The translations under genes and the position numbers were made by a program. A stretch of DNA of 64,000 nucleotides from positions 124,001 to 188,000 of the forward strand of contig BDSI01000052.1 in the NCBI GenBank assembly GCA_003117195.1, given 5' to 3'. The notes beneath the pieces are model-generated. The model was not told the DNA's origin. It was given only the letters and a program-made list of their open reading frames with translations, and searched no databases. Source of the DNA: Eudorina sp. 2006-703-Eu-15. Its lineage: Eukaryota; Chlorophyta; Chlorophyceae; Chlamydomonadales; Volvocaceae. Positions 1-11,946 of this stretch are shown one piece after another. The stretch's first letter is position 1; each line of letters starts with the position of its first letter.

Positions 1-121
1 TGGAGGAGAGTGGAGGGGAGAGGGTGGAGGAGAGTGGAGGGGAGAGGGTGGAGGGTAGTGGAGGGGAGAGGGTGGAGGAGAGTGGAGGGGAGACAGGTGG
101 AGAGTGGAGGGGAGACAGGTG
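1..121. repeat. GGAGAG-type purine-rich minisatellite
   Basis: Imperfect tandem copies of a purine-rich unit built from TGGAGGAG and TGGAGGGGAGAG run from the window edge to about 121. This most likely lies in an intron or spacer upstream of the first visible RecQ exon. Confidence 0.75.
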
Positions 122-361
122 GCGGGTCATGACTCGCAGGGTAGGAGCACCTCTCGAGTCTGCCCTTGAGCTGTAGGACGGCTTGGCAGCGCGGTCGCAA
201 CGTGTTTCCGACAGGATGAGTGCCACCTCCTGAGGAGGACACTTTGTGTATGGTCTGCCAACCGGCACTTCAGGCGCGTACCTCCCCTTTTGGTCAAGAA
301 AAAGACAGCGAAACCGCGCACCTCACCCTCTACCTTCTCGGGCCCCCTTCCGCACGCACAG

Positions 362-3300
362 GCGCAGGGCCTGCAGTACGAGAGCCGCGACCTGACGTCG
401 ACTGCCGTGCAGCTGGTGGACCTGGTGCGGTCCATGGGGCAGCGCTGGTGCGCCTCCCACGTGGTGGACGTCTTCCGGGGCTCACAGTCCAAAGAGGCGA
501 GTGATGGGGCCGCGGGGCGGGGCGGGGGCGGGGATGTGGGGGCGGCTGCGGCTGTGGTTGTGGTTGTCTCGAGTGACGGTGGGACAGCGAGAGGCGGTGG
601 GGAACACCTTTTAGTCGGAGGGATGTTTCCAAGTAGCATCCCCACCCTGCCGGCGGGCCACCTACCCGTCACCGCTGCTGCCCCTGGAGCTGTGCTCTCC
701 AGGGAGCCGGCACCCATTTCATCCCCACGGCACCCATTCCATCCCCACGGCACCTATTTTTCCCCGGCGGTCCCGAGCCCAGGCCGCCGGTATTTTAGGG
801 TGCCCACAGCAAGTGGACGGCATCACCAAGCTGCCGTACCGTGCGAGTCCGACGGCTGCGGGCCGGGGGTCGGCACCTCGGGCGCGGGTTACCTCCCTGG
901 CCGCCCTGGGGGGGGGACCTAGCGACCCGGGGGTCGTCCGGACGGACGGATTGTGTGCCCCGCAGCCCTGGAGACACCCAACCAAACTCGCGCACAGACT
1001 CTCGGTTGCGCCCCCGATCCGCCTGACTCTCCACCTGCACCTGCAAGGGCCTGATCCGCGATGTGTAGGACAGGGGAAAGGGGTCTTGGGAAGGGGTTGG
1101 CTGCCGCTTGCCCGCACGAGCAGCGGCTCGAATGCGGTTCGGGATGCGGCACCGAGACTCAACCCTGCCGTCCGCTGCCTCCGCTGGCTTGTCGGCATCG
1201 CATCCCTGCCCCTTGCATCCGTCGCCCATCGACATCGACCGCACCCCCCCCTCTGCACCCCCCTCCCCAGCCCCTTCCCGGATGATTCACCGGACGTTTG
1301 CTCTGGCAGCCGCGCAGTTTGAATTTGTCTACCAATTTCCTGTACGGTACCCTCTTCCCCTCCCAAGCCCCCCTTCTTGTCAAAATACAACAGCGAAAAA
1401 ATCACCGATTGCGTAGGAATTGTCCCTCCCCAAACCCTTCCCCTCCCACCCTCTGATGGTGGGACTGACGCGCGCAGGTGAAGGCCCACGGCCACGCGGA
1501 CCTGCCCCTCCACGGGGCGGGCAAGTCGCTGCAGAAGGGGGACGCGCTGCGGCTGCTGCGCAAGCTGCTGGCCATCAACGTGTTCACGGAGGCGACCTTC
1601 CGACAGGTGCTGCTGCGGTGGAAGGGGGAGGCAGTGGTGGTGGTGGGGGTTTGGGGATGGGAGATGGGGGTGATGGATGGGGGTATAGGTAATTGGGGGG
1701 AACGGGGGTGGTGACGCGGGAGACTTGGATATGTTGTGAGGATGTGTTCAGAAGCGGGTTGGCATGGCAGCGGACTGCCCCCTGGTGCGTCAGGCTAGGG
1801 TTTTAACCCCAACCCCAACCCCGATCCCAACCCCGATCCCAACCCAAACCCAAACCCCACCCAGGACAACGCCTACCAGACCATGTCCTCGGCGATAACG
1901 GTGAGAAGGGGGAAGGCACGGCGCGCTGCTGATGCATGGCATATGGCACTGTCGCCGGATCTGTGGAGGGACGCGTCGGCGCACGTGTGTGTGTGTGTGT
2001 GCAGTCGGGAGCACCGTACACACTCACACACTCGCCTACATCGACTAGTCCGCTGGACACTGCTTCTCGCGGCTCAGTTATCTTTCACACACTCGAGGGG
2101 CGGGGGCAGAGACCTGCGCTCGGCGGCTGGCCCGCGCCGCAGTCGAATACAGCGTGCCGGGACACGGGACGGGATGGGGGCGGGGGCGACAGCCGACGGA
2201 CTGTGCCTCGCGGTGATGGTCCTGAGGCGGGAAGGGCCGTCCAAGTGGCGTGGGGAGGAGGCTCCCCTTGGGGTTGGGGAGGAGCCCCCCCTTGGGGGCC
2301 GTCCAGGGAGGCCAAAGAGGAGGCTTCCCCTGCAGCCTCGTCCACTATCGGTCCCCGCATTGCCCCCAGCCGGCCACAGCGCCTGTGTCTCCGGACCTCC
2401 GTCTCCAGGGGCTCTCTCGCGTGTCTCCCCCACTGGAAGAAACCCTCAGTCCGGTGCTGCAAACCCCCGCGGATGTCATGAGGCACATCTGAGCTGGCCG
2501 GGTCGCAACCGACGGCGTTGCATGCCGCCGTCCCTGGTATCTCTAGAGGCGCCTTTGGGGGCTTCAGATCTTCAGTTGCTGCGGTTCGATCAGTTGCTGC
2601 GGTTGGATTAGTTGCTGCGGGCGGCAAACTTCACGGAGGAGCCGGTTGGGCCGTGCGCTCGCCGCAGGTGAACGAGCCGGTGGCGCAGCAGCTGACCCGT
2701 GGGTCAGTGCGGGTGGAGCTGCAGTTCCCGGTCGGCGGGGGTCCGGGCGCCAAGGGCAAGGGCGCTGGTCGCCCTCGCGGGGGTCGCGCCGGCGCCGCCG
2801 CCGCGGCGGCGGCGGTCGCGGCAGCGGTCGGGGGCAACGACGCGGCCGGGGGCTGCGCCGGCGGAGTGCCCCGCGGGCTCGGCGGCGCCCGGGGTGGGGC
2901 GGCGGTGCGCGGCGGCGGCGGCACCGCGGGGCGGGACGCCTGGGACGCGGACTGGGGCGACGGCAACGACGCCGGCACAATGTACGACATCAACTACGAC
3001 GTGCCGGCCGGTGGCGACAGCGATGTCGAGATCATAGAGGTGCGACGTTTTCCCTTGCGATGGATCGGATTGCCCAGGCGAGCCTCACAAAAAGTTGGGA
3101 GTTATCGTTGCTGTTGACTCTTCCTCCGTGCTGTACAAAGGGTACAAAGGCACGGTGCGCCTGCGGGTCGGACGGCATGCCGGTCAGACAAATCATGGCG
3201 TGCCACGCGAACTTGCCGATTCAGCAAGCGAGGTGCAAGGCAGGAATCCCCGGGGAGAGGGAATCCTACAAAGCCAAACTCGTGTGGTGCGGTGCGGTGC

Positions 3301-4405
3301 GGTGTGTTGCCTTCCGGTGCAGTCGGAGTTCGGGCCGACGGCGGCCCGCAACAACAACAACAGCGGGGGACCCGCGGGGGCTGCGAAGGCGCTCAGGTCA
3401 GGGACACCTGGCGGCGCCGCCGGCGCTGGGCCCAGCGGCACTGGCGCCCGCGGCGCCGCCGTTTCCGCGCCTGGCGGCGGCGGCGCCGCCGCCGCGGCCG
3501 GCGCCAGCCCCCTCACTGCCAGCAGCGCCGCGCTTACCGTCAAGGACGAGCCGCTGGCGCACCTGGTGTACGACGCGCTCGTACAGCTCCGCGGCTGGCT
3601 GGCTCGTCACGGCAGCGACCGTGGCAAGAAGGGCGAGTCTATTCTGCCCGCGCCCGTGGTCAATCAACTGGCGAGGTATGCACGACAGGGTACGGCAGTA
3701 GGCCTTGTTGTACATCGTGTCACTGGTCGAGGACGGCTGAGTTTGCCTTACCTACCAGCTAACCTGTCTATCTGCCTGTCTGGCTGTCTGCCTGTCCCAA
3801 GGCTAACCCACATCGGCAAGTACACGAGGCAGGGCAGATCCGTCACAGCGTGACTGAGCCGCCGCCTTGCGCACGATTCAGAAACGGGTCCCTAGCACCT
3901 CTGGATCTGCGGCAGTGGAATCAGGATCTGGATCTGGATCTGCTGCCGTGCAGATCTCGCCCCCGCAAGCTGGACGACCTGATGAACATGACGCTGACGG
4001 GCTTCTCCGAGCTGCGCAAGCGGACCCACGGACAGAACATCATCGCCGTCATCGACCAGGTGTGATCCCCCAGAGCGGGTTTGGGGGGTTATAATGGTGA
4101 AGAAAAGTAAAACCAACCCATAAACAAGCCCTGACACACCCAAAATTCCGCAGAATACGGAGGGGGGAGAGGGCAGCGCCCTTTGGCGGCGCCCTTTTGC
4201 AGTGCTCTCTTGCAGTGACCTTCTGAAGTGTCGCTGTCTGAGTGTTAGCTACAACACATAAGAGGGCATTGTCCCGTTTTGGGATGCGCCCTCACATTAC
4301 CTCTCTGTTGGTTGGAACCTGGATGCTCCGGAAGCCCCTGCCCCCCCCCCGTGCTCCGGTGTTTGTAAAACGAATCCCCCATGCGCTGGTGTCCGACCCG
4401 GGACC

Positions 4406-4470
<65 letters not shown>

Positions 4471-6700
4471 CATGGCGGCCCCAGGCCCGGCTGCAGTTCA
4501 TGGAGGCGCAGCACGAGGGCAAGGAGATGGCCAACATGTCGTTTGTGCTGGACGAGGACAAGCTGCACCACAGCGGGGGCGGCGGCGTAGCCATGGCGGC
4601 GGCGGCGGCCGGGGGACCGGGGGCGGCCCCAGACGGGGGTGGGTCCCATGGCTGCGGACGGGGGGGAAGAGGGTGTGACGTATCGGCTGCCGTGCTGAGG
4701 GAATGGACTCATATAGTTGCTTCCCTCCCCGTTCCCATCTCATATGGTTGTCCCCCTCCCCGTTCCTCTCGTATCAGGTGGCGGAGGTGCCGCGGGGGCG
4801 AAACGCGGCCGCGAGGGCCCCACCGCGCGGCTCCCTGGCGTGGTGGACGACGATCTGGGCGGCGTGGTGCCCGCGGTGCAGCCGCCGAGAAACAGCTCCA
4901 GAGCGGGGCCCCATGGGTCGGCGGCGCCGTCGTACGGCGACGTCGAGGGCGCAGGTACGTCGAGTGCGCGAGCACGGCGGCTGTGAATCGGGACAGGGGG
5001 GGTGGGGGGTCTCTGGGGCTGCGGGGGGTGTTGGGAGGTGCAGGATATAGGGTAGACGGGCAGAAGCCGCTCAGGGAGAAGAGGAAGGGAAATTACGGGG
5101 AAATTCAAAGCCCCGGAAGCCCTACCCCGGAGTGACGACAGGCCCGCTGTCCCTCGGTCACTATCCTGCACCCCGGCAGCCTTCAAGCGCCAGAACACGG
5201 GGCCGGGCCCCGGGGCCCCCAATGGCGTCTACCCCAACACCGGTGTCTACCCCAACACCGGTGCCTACCCCAACAATCACATCAGCAACGGCGTCGGTGG
5301 CAGCAGCGCCGCAGCCGCAGGCACCAGCCCTGGCGGAAACGCGTTCGAGGGGTTCCGGTGCGGGCACTCCCCCGGCCCGGGTCCGGGTCCAGGTCCGGGT
5401 CCACAGGCAGGTCAGGGTGGCGGCCCAGGGGGTGGCGGTGGGGGTGGCGGCGGCAGGGGCGCCGGAGGCGGGGAGGCGCCCCTGGAGCCGGGCTGGTTGC
5501 CGCTTCGCATTCCGCCGCCGGGTGCGCAGACCCGGCAGCCGCCGCCGCCGCAGCAGCATCAGCAGCAACAGCAGCAGCCCCTTGTACCCCAGGCTCAGCA
5601 TTACCATCCGCAGCCTCCCCAGCAGCCGCCGCCGCCCCAGCAGCCAGGCCTCCAGCACCACCGTGTACCGCCGCTGGGTGTGGGAGGGCCGGGAGGAGGG
5701 GGAGCAGGAGGAGGCGGCGGCGGCGGCGGCGGAGGAGGCGGCGGGCCAGGCAATCAGCCGCTTGCCCCTCGGCCGCCTTTGCCGCCCCCAGCACAGCCTC
5801 AGAGCTACCAGCACCAGCAGCAGGTGGGCGGGTCGGGCGGGTCGGGGCTCTGGGCTTTTGACTTGGCTTGATCAGTCCCGCTGTTCCTTAGACGAGCCTA
5901 TTATGGTACCGTACCTGCCTTGTGGTCCATCATGAAGACATGAACTGCAGGGCGTAATCGATTTCAGTTTGGCTTTGGGATGGCGCGTTTGGGTGCTGCG
6001 TGCCTCACTTGCGCCTCATTACCCCACGAACAGGTACCAATCGCCCGCACCGCCAGTCCAAAGCCGTCAGAAGCGCTCTCAATGATAAAGATCGCATCCA
6101 AGATCTCGCATCCAAGATCTCGCATTACACACTAAACTTAGTCGGGCGGGTTTCTTTTCTAAAAACAAAACGCGGTCCATCACTCAGGCGCCACGTGTCC
6201 CTTGTCTTCCGCAGACCGGCTGGATTCCACCTGCCGTACAAGGAGGAGCCGCCGGAGGACCCCCACGAGGCGCCGTCAGCGGCTATGTCCCTCCCGCAGC
6301 AGCCGCAGCAGCAGCAGCAGCAAGCGGCGCTGGGCCCGCGGCGGCGGGAGGCGCGGCCGCGGGCACCGATGGAGGCGGCGGCGGCGGGGCCTGGTGCGGC
6401 AGCGGGCAGGGCTGGCAGGGAGCTAGGTGCCCGGGCGGCGGTGCTGGCACGGGCTTCGGTCAAGCCGGATCGGGATGGCGCGGCGTTGCCGGGGGGGTTA
6501 CGGCAGGGACCGTGGACGGCGAGATGTCGTACACTCAGGGTGGCGGCAGGGCGGGGGGTGGGGGCAGTCGGCTGTCGCTGACGAGGCGGGGGCAGGGTGT
6601 CGGCGGGGGAGCGGGCCAGGAGGGGGGGGCAGCCAAGCGGGGCCGGCGCCGGGCGCTGCACAAACGGCGGCAGCCGCTGCCAACGGATCTGACTTTTTGA
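362..6700 (+). CDS. RecQ-family DNA helicase, C-terminal half (RQC + HRDC), 5' end outside window
   Basis: 3'-5' DNA helicase of the RecQ (BLM/WRN/Sgs1-like) family, acting in nuclear recombination and replication repair. Only the part after the ATPase core is in view. Phase-consistent exons: about 362-496, 1478-1606, 1865-1900, 2668-3039, 3323-3675, 3954-4059, 4485-4638, 4778-4954, 5180-5823, 6215-6700 (stop TGA), giving 863 codons. The RQC winged helix is seen as MGQRWCASHVVDVFRGSQSK followed by KAHGHADLPLHGAGKSL and RLLRKLLAINVFTEATFRQ. The HRDC domain starts near residue 298 of the fragment (LVYDALVQLRGWLARHG, ILPAPVVNQLAR, then GFSELRKRTHGQNI). After HRDC the protein becomes Gly/Pro/Gln-rich and ends in a basic KRGRRR...HKRR stretch, a plausible nuclear localisation signal. 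The first intron seems to use a GC donor (GAG/GCGAGT). The exact 5' edge of the first exon (362, 368 or 374) is uncertain. Which RecQ paralogue it is cannot be decided without the helicase core. Confidence 0.85.
1297..1350 (+). repeat. Dispersed ~55-bp intronic repeat, copy 1
   Basis: Begins TTTGCTCTGGCAGC, passes through GCGCAGTTTGAAT and ends GTCTACCAATTTCCTGTAC. It lies inside a RecQ intron. The same series of words recurs at about 21301, 23524, 26111 (partial), 26628, 28737 and 30308 (partial), and inverted at 20886-20945 and 47651-47705. Confidence 0.7.
4405..4471 (+). repeat. (CTGC)n tetranucleotide microsatellite
   Basis: About 16 uninterrupted CCTG/CTGC units end 13 bp before the acceptor AG of a RecQ HRDC-region exon (exon starts 4485). 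The pyrimidine-biased + strand may serve as the polypyrimidine tract of that intron, so length variation here could affect splicing. Confidence 0.85.
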
Positions 6701-7825
6701 GTTTCCGGCGCTGAGGAAAGCCACCGCGAGGGGGCTTTCCCGACTCATCTCGTTTGAGCCTACAGAGCCTACTCCGTGAAGGCCCAGGGGCTTCTGATTA
6801 TGCAAAAGCTTATGGGAAGGGAATGAGCCAAAGGGTGGGAGAAGAGGGAGGGTTGGGTGTACCCGCTGGGACAAGGGGGTTCAGCTAAGGAGCAGCTTAG
6901 TTTTGATCCGGTGGGGTGCTCGGGCGGCGTGTGCGGCTTGCTGGGTAATGTTGCGTGCGTGGGTGGATGGGTCGGTTAGTGGTGGAAAGACGACCCGCGC
7001 GAGCCGGCTATTATCTGTACGGCAAATTGATAGTACGGCACCGTGCTCGCGACGAGGGAGAGAGGAGGGAATGAGGTTGTGCCGGTCTGTTACATATCTG
7101 TTACATATCAAAACCAAACCATCAGTTTACGAGAATGGGAGGATGAGAGGTTCAGGAGCGGCAACTGCCATATGCAGTTTTCGGAGGAGGCGGTTGTGAA
7201 CGACGCAGGTCACCTGGACAACCACGACCCATTCAGGGACTTTTCGCAATTTCATTGTCTTAATTGACAGATGTGGGAGGAGAAGGAAAAGGAGGACAAC
7301 CGTGGAGGACGGGGCCTGCACACATACGGAGACCTCTTTCTGACAAGAGGGAGTTGGAGGGTCCGTGTGGGGCAGTCCTTGTATCTAAGTCGTCCTCCTG
7401 AGCTCGCAGCAGCGCTCCACAACAAGCTTGTCGGGTGGCTTAGCCGGGCGAGTCACCTCATGCCTGCCATCCAAATTTATGTTGCAGTTCCTAGCGCTTT
7501 GTCCTGGCTACATGTCCAGGAACTCGAAGCGTTTCTGCGCATTACTACATACGATTTCCGTTCGAATGGCTCCGGAACCGCACTGCGCAAGGTTTGCTTG
7601 CAGCGTTGCAGGTCTTTCCTTCAGGCAGAACGGCAAAATTGGTAAATTATTTATTGCAACGCAGTTGATCTATACAGATCTCAGATACGGGTAGCTTTCC
7701 TTGTGCAAGCAGTTAAGTGATGCTACTTGCAGGGCCTTCATGGCGCATTAATAGCTTGAATTGACATAAATTATATTCATACATTGAGCGTGACAGTAAA
7801 TCTTTCGTATAAAAAGCTGAGCAGA
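6701..7825. other. Intergenic: RecQ 3' side and MenA 5' side
   Basis: No supported coding exon. Composition becomes AT-richer towards 7600-7800, just before the MenA start, as expected for a promoter and 5' UTR. I found no TGTAA poly(A) signal for RecQ here. Confidence 0.5.
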
Positions 7826-9673
7826 ATGGCGACGATGACACCGGCGCGGTTTACGCTACCAGCGCTCGGCTACAGGCAATGCCCATATGCCTGTGCTCAA
7901 TTACGCACCTTATCGTTGATTTCACATCGGCAAAGGCCAAATACGAACGCCATCAACATCTTGTCAACCCGGCGACCCATTCCCTGCCGTGCCACTCCGA
8001 CGGCTGCGGGGCTGGTGGTCAATGTCCAACCACAGCTTGACGTGCAAGAGGCTTCAAGTGTCACAACGGAGACTGCTCTAGAATCAGCCGACGACCCGGC
8101 AGCCGTCGCAACGGCCGAATCCCCCGCGGTCGCACCGGAGCCCCATGCCACCCCGACCCAGGCACATTACAGCCCCCAAGACCGGAAAACGCTCTGGTTC
8201 GCAGCCATAAAGCCACCCATGTACTCCGTAGGCTTCATCCCTGTCCTGGTAAGCCCCGGACGATGCATGCACGACTTGCCTATGGGTGGCGATGCAGGAA
8301 CCGTTGAACAGGGACACATTCTTGACCTGAAACTACCGTGCCCCCAGGGCCAAGGCGCCCTTTCATCCTCGGATACGCACTCACCGGCTGCAACTCGTGT
8401 TCATCTTGAATGAATGAACGAACGTTACAGCGGACCCAAAAGTTCTCGTATCGTTGCGCCGCTCCTACCTTGCTTGCAGGTGGCGGCCGCCAACGTTTTC
8501 TTCGAGTGTGGGGTGTTGCCTTGGGGGCGCGTGGCGGGCTTCGTGCTTGCCGCCATCCTTGTCATCGGTTGGCTCAATCTCAGGTACGACAGTACGACAC
8601 AAGTTCGTTGACTGACATTGCAGCGGTTCCCGCAGATCTCAGATCGTTGGTGCTAGCTCAGTTGCCGCGCTCTGGGCCCCCTCCACCACCTCCCAGCAAG
8701 CCTTGAAGACTTACCGGCAGTACGGATGAACAGATCCCGGCAATTCAGGATATTTAGAGCGCTGGAGAGAATCGAGATAGCAGCCTTCCCCTAGCTCGCC
8801 GCGGCGCCTCCTGACCGCGTCTCCATGAACCCCCTGCCGTGTCGTTCTCCTCCTCTGCCAACCCACAGCAACGACGCCTTCGATGCGCAAACCGGCGTTG
8901 ACTCGTCCAAACCCGAGTCCGTTGTCAACCTGCTGGGCGGCGGCTCGTCCCGCCGTATTGCCGTACTGGTCCTCGCCAAGACCCTGCTGGTGGCCGGCGT
9001 GGCGCTGCTTGCGCAGCTCATCCTCACCTCGCCGGGCTGCGATCTGCGACCCGCGGGTCTGCTGGCGTTCTCGATCGCCTGCGGTTACGTGTATCAAGGG
9101 CCACCCTTCCGCCTGTCGTACAAAGGCCTCGGGGAGCCGCTGTGCTTCATCGCCTTCGGCCCCTCTGCCACAACGGCGTTTTACCTGGCCCTCCGTCCCG
9201 ACGGCGCCGCCGCTGCCGCGGCGGCCGCGGCGCCGGCAGGCGTCGCTGCCCTTGTAGCGGGCGTGCCACCCGCGGTGTGGGCGTGCTCGTTCCTCGTCGG
9301 TTTGACCACCACCGTCATCCTCTTCTGTAGCCATTTCCACCAGATCGCGGGGGATACGGCAGCCGGCAAACGGTCGCCGCTGGTACGGCTGGGTACGGAG
9401 CGGGGTCGGAAAGTTCTCCGCGCCGCAGCGCTCACAACGCAGGCGGCGGCGGTGGGCGCTGCGGCGGCGGGTACGCTACCGTGGGCCGTGGCGGCGGCGA
9501 CAGCTCTGGCAGCTCCGGCGGCGCGGACCATGGTTGCTTTCGCGGACGACAACCACCTGGTTCCGGAGCGGGTGGCGCCGCTGAAGCGATTCGCCGTCAA
9601 GTGGCACATTCTCTACGGAATGTGTCTGTGTCTGGGGCTGGCGGGGGCAAGGCTGGTGTCGGGGGCGGCCTGA
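7826..9673 (+). CDS. ABC4: 1,4-dihydroxy-2-naphthoate phytyltransferase (MenA/ABC4 family), plastid
   Basis: UbiA-family prenyltransferase that attaches a phytyl chain to 1,4-dihydroxy-2-naphthoate in phylloquinone (vitamin K1) synthesis for photosystem I, in a plastid membrane. Three exons: 7826-8248, 8480-8583 and 8869-9673 (TGA), phases 0 and 2, 443 aa. The first 70 or so residues are Arg/Ser/Thr/Ala-rich and read as a transit peptide. The core opens with LWFAAIKPPMYSVGFIPVL near residue 128, a MenA signature. The prenyl-diphosphate/Mg2+ motif NDAFD falls at residues 177-181, formed across the second splice junction. A second Asp-containing loop, IAGDTAAGKRSPLVRLG, lies near residue 333. 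Several hydrophobic segments fit a polytopic membrane enzyme. I chose the ATG at 7826 because it is the first in-frame ATG and leaves a convincing transit peptide. An Ala run near residue 285 is a typical algal insert. The family call is firm; the chain-length specificity is inferred from family membership. Confidence 0.92.
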
Positions 9674-11946
9674 GTGGAGGGAGGACAGGAGAGGACGACT
9701 CCTCACGGACTGCTGTGTGCGACTGCGGCGTGTGCCGGACTTCACGCCTGTATCCGTGGAACAGACCTCGTGGCTGCGGGGGCGGCTTGCGGCGCAATGG
9801 CAGAGGGTCATAGCTGGGCCGTCTGACCCCGGCTACATGGGCGCTAAGGAAAGCCTGCTCATGCCTTTGATTGGGGAGCGGGAATGCGAGGCAGCCAGCC
9901 AGCTTGGCCAAAAGGAATGAGTCAACGTTACATCGGACCCCCAAGAGTAATCGTGGGTGCCTAAGCCCCAGCGGCGCTCCGCCGGCAGAGCAACCAGAAT
10001 GTGGGTGGGTGCCGCGGCGCGTTGGCTAGCACGGCCGGGCGCATGGCGGATGGCTCTGCCCAACATTGCATAACTTGCGTTGCTGCAGTGCACCCTCACG
10101 CGCATGCGATGCACTGCTCATGCGATGCAGTGCATGTTCGCTGTTTGTGGCATTGTTGATGGTGGTGGACGGCACTGCTGGTGCAGTGTTACTAAACTCT
10201 TAAAGATGCATCGATGTTACTCAGCTGACAGGATTGCGTCCGCTAACATTGGGATGGCGGATGTGCAGCTGGAGCCTACATCTCAGGGTAGTTCGTTGGC
10301 TGCCGCATCCGGGCTTGTTCGGGTTTGGCCTTACCGAACCAGTTGCGGTTCTGTGGCCGTCCCGTTTTCACGCGTTCGCCGGGGCTGAGGACATCCATAT
10401 TGAGCGCGAAGAATGACGGTGTATTGGGTGCTGGGTTCGACGGCGGGGCTGGAATGCCGCTTGCTTGTGTGCTGGTGTCCGGACAGGCCAGGTCCATGCG
10501 CGGAGCTTCATTGGTTCGGCGGTGGCGGTTGGTGAGGGTTTTGAGTGTTGGGTACTGCTAGGGGCGTGCGTTGCGGGGCGGCTGGGCGAATGCGCAACAC
10601 ACTACACCAATAACGGTCATAGGTATGCATTGGAGGGTGGCTCGGTGGCAGGTTATGGACGGGGTAGCATTGCGACCCCGTGGAACACCACACGGGGTAG
10701 GAGTTCAAGTGCGCGATGGATTGGAATGAAATGGATGGAGGTTGAAATGTTAATATTTATGGTGGGCCCGGTGGGCCTACTTGGTTTCGAGAACTCGTGA
10801 GGGAGAAACGGGGAGACCGCAAGGCGGCCGCGAGGAGAACTGTGAGAACGAGGGCCGTTTTGGGTCGGTTCCTGTTGGTGGAGCGTCTGTGAACTTCATG
10901 GCAGCGCTTCTCCCAGTTCTCCGCGAACAATACTGGTGTGGACGCTTTCCAGCACACAGTTACCGCGGTGGAATCACGCTCGCTGCGAGAGTCACAAACA
11001 CAAGTGCACAGCCTTGGAAGTTACAGGTAGGGCGCAGCGTTGCCCCGGCATCAGGCGACGCCGTGGACTGAAAAAGCCGCGTATCGAAGGGATTACGAGA
11101 AGGAAGGAACAGGGCCACGTGCAAGGGAATTAGTTGGTATACGGTATCCAACCTGAAACCGCAACGCCTGGACTCTATCCTCGTCGGTTTCTAAGGCCGC
11201 TCCGCAAATCGGAGAATTATAACCGAGGGAGCCCTTGCTTTTTTCAGCAGATTGCTTCCTGTCATGTACTAATGACCCTGCGTCTTTGAGGTGCAATATG
11301 CATGCATGGTATCTCCAAAGTGCACGCGCCAGTCCTGCGCCCCCAGAAATGGACTTCAATAAAATCAAAACACTAACAAAAAAATTGATGTGGGTCTGCG
11401 ATCATCTTTGTGACTGTGTCACCGGCTGTCATAAGGATTCCACGCTGTGTTCAAGTCAAGCGATAGCAGAGACACCTTGCGGCAAGGAAGCCGCACGCAA
11501 GGTCGTGCTTATGTGTAGTTCTGAATATTGGGGGCATTGAACCTGTCCCCAAAAGAGTCAGTCCTGCGATCTGTCGTTTTACCGTGTTGGTGACCGTATG
11601 CGACATATGCCGCAAGGTCGATGCACTCAACCGGTACCTTTAACTTGGCATTATACAAGGATGACATACTGCATAAACTCAGGCCTCGAGGCACTGCTGC
11701 AAGCCGATCATGGCTTCAAGCTCGCGCTTGCTTGCACAAAGCTACCGCTGCCGTACTCAGCACTGGCGAAGCGGGAAGCGCCTTGCGTGAGACCACGCAC
11801 CAATATCCTTTCATCTAAAGCACTGCACTTTACAAACATAGCGACTTGGTCTGTCCACATGGTCGCGCTTCGATTTTCGCGCTTGCTGGTAATGTCGGTC
11901 ATCGCTCACGGTAGCTGCTAGACCAAGCAGACAGAGTGCAAACGCC
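9674..11946. other. Intergenic region between MenA and the NHL/BTB gene
   Basis: No exon I can support. It holds a copy of a short repeat beginning GTTACATCGGACCCC at about 9926, related to ones at about 8424 and 16526. Small palindromic words around TGCATGCGATGCAGTGCATG lie near 10090-10135. The remaining small ORFs have no recognisable features. Confidence 0.45.

Noticed and set aside
1800..1862. CCCCAACCCC/CCCAAACCC run resembling telomeric repeat
   Set aside because: Units vary (CCCCAA, CCCGAT, CCCAAA) and do not match the volvocine TTTTAGGG telomere unit; it forms the pyrimidine tract of a RecQ intron ending at 1864.
4242..5135. 297-codon plus-strand ORF read as one exon
   Set aside because: Only 4485-4638 of this frame is RecQ coding; the rest crosses a CTGC microsatellite and two introns, and the next exon (4778) is in another frame.
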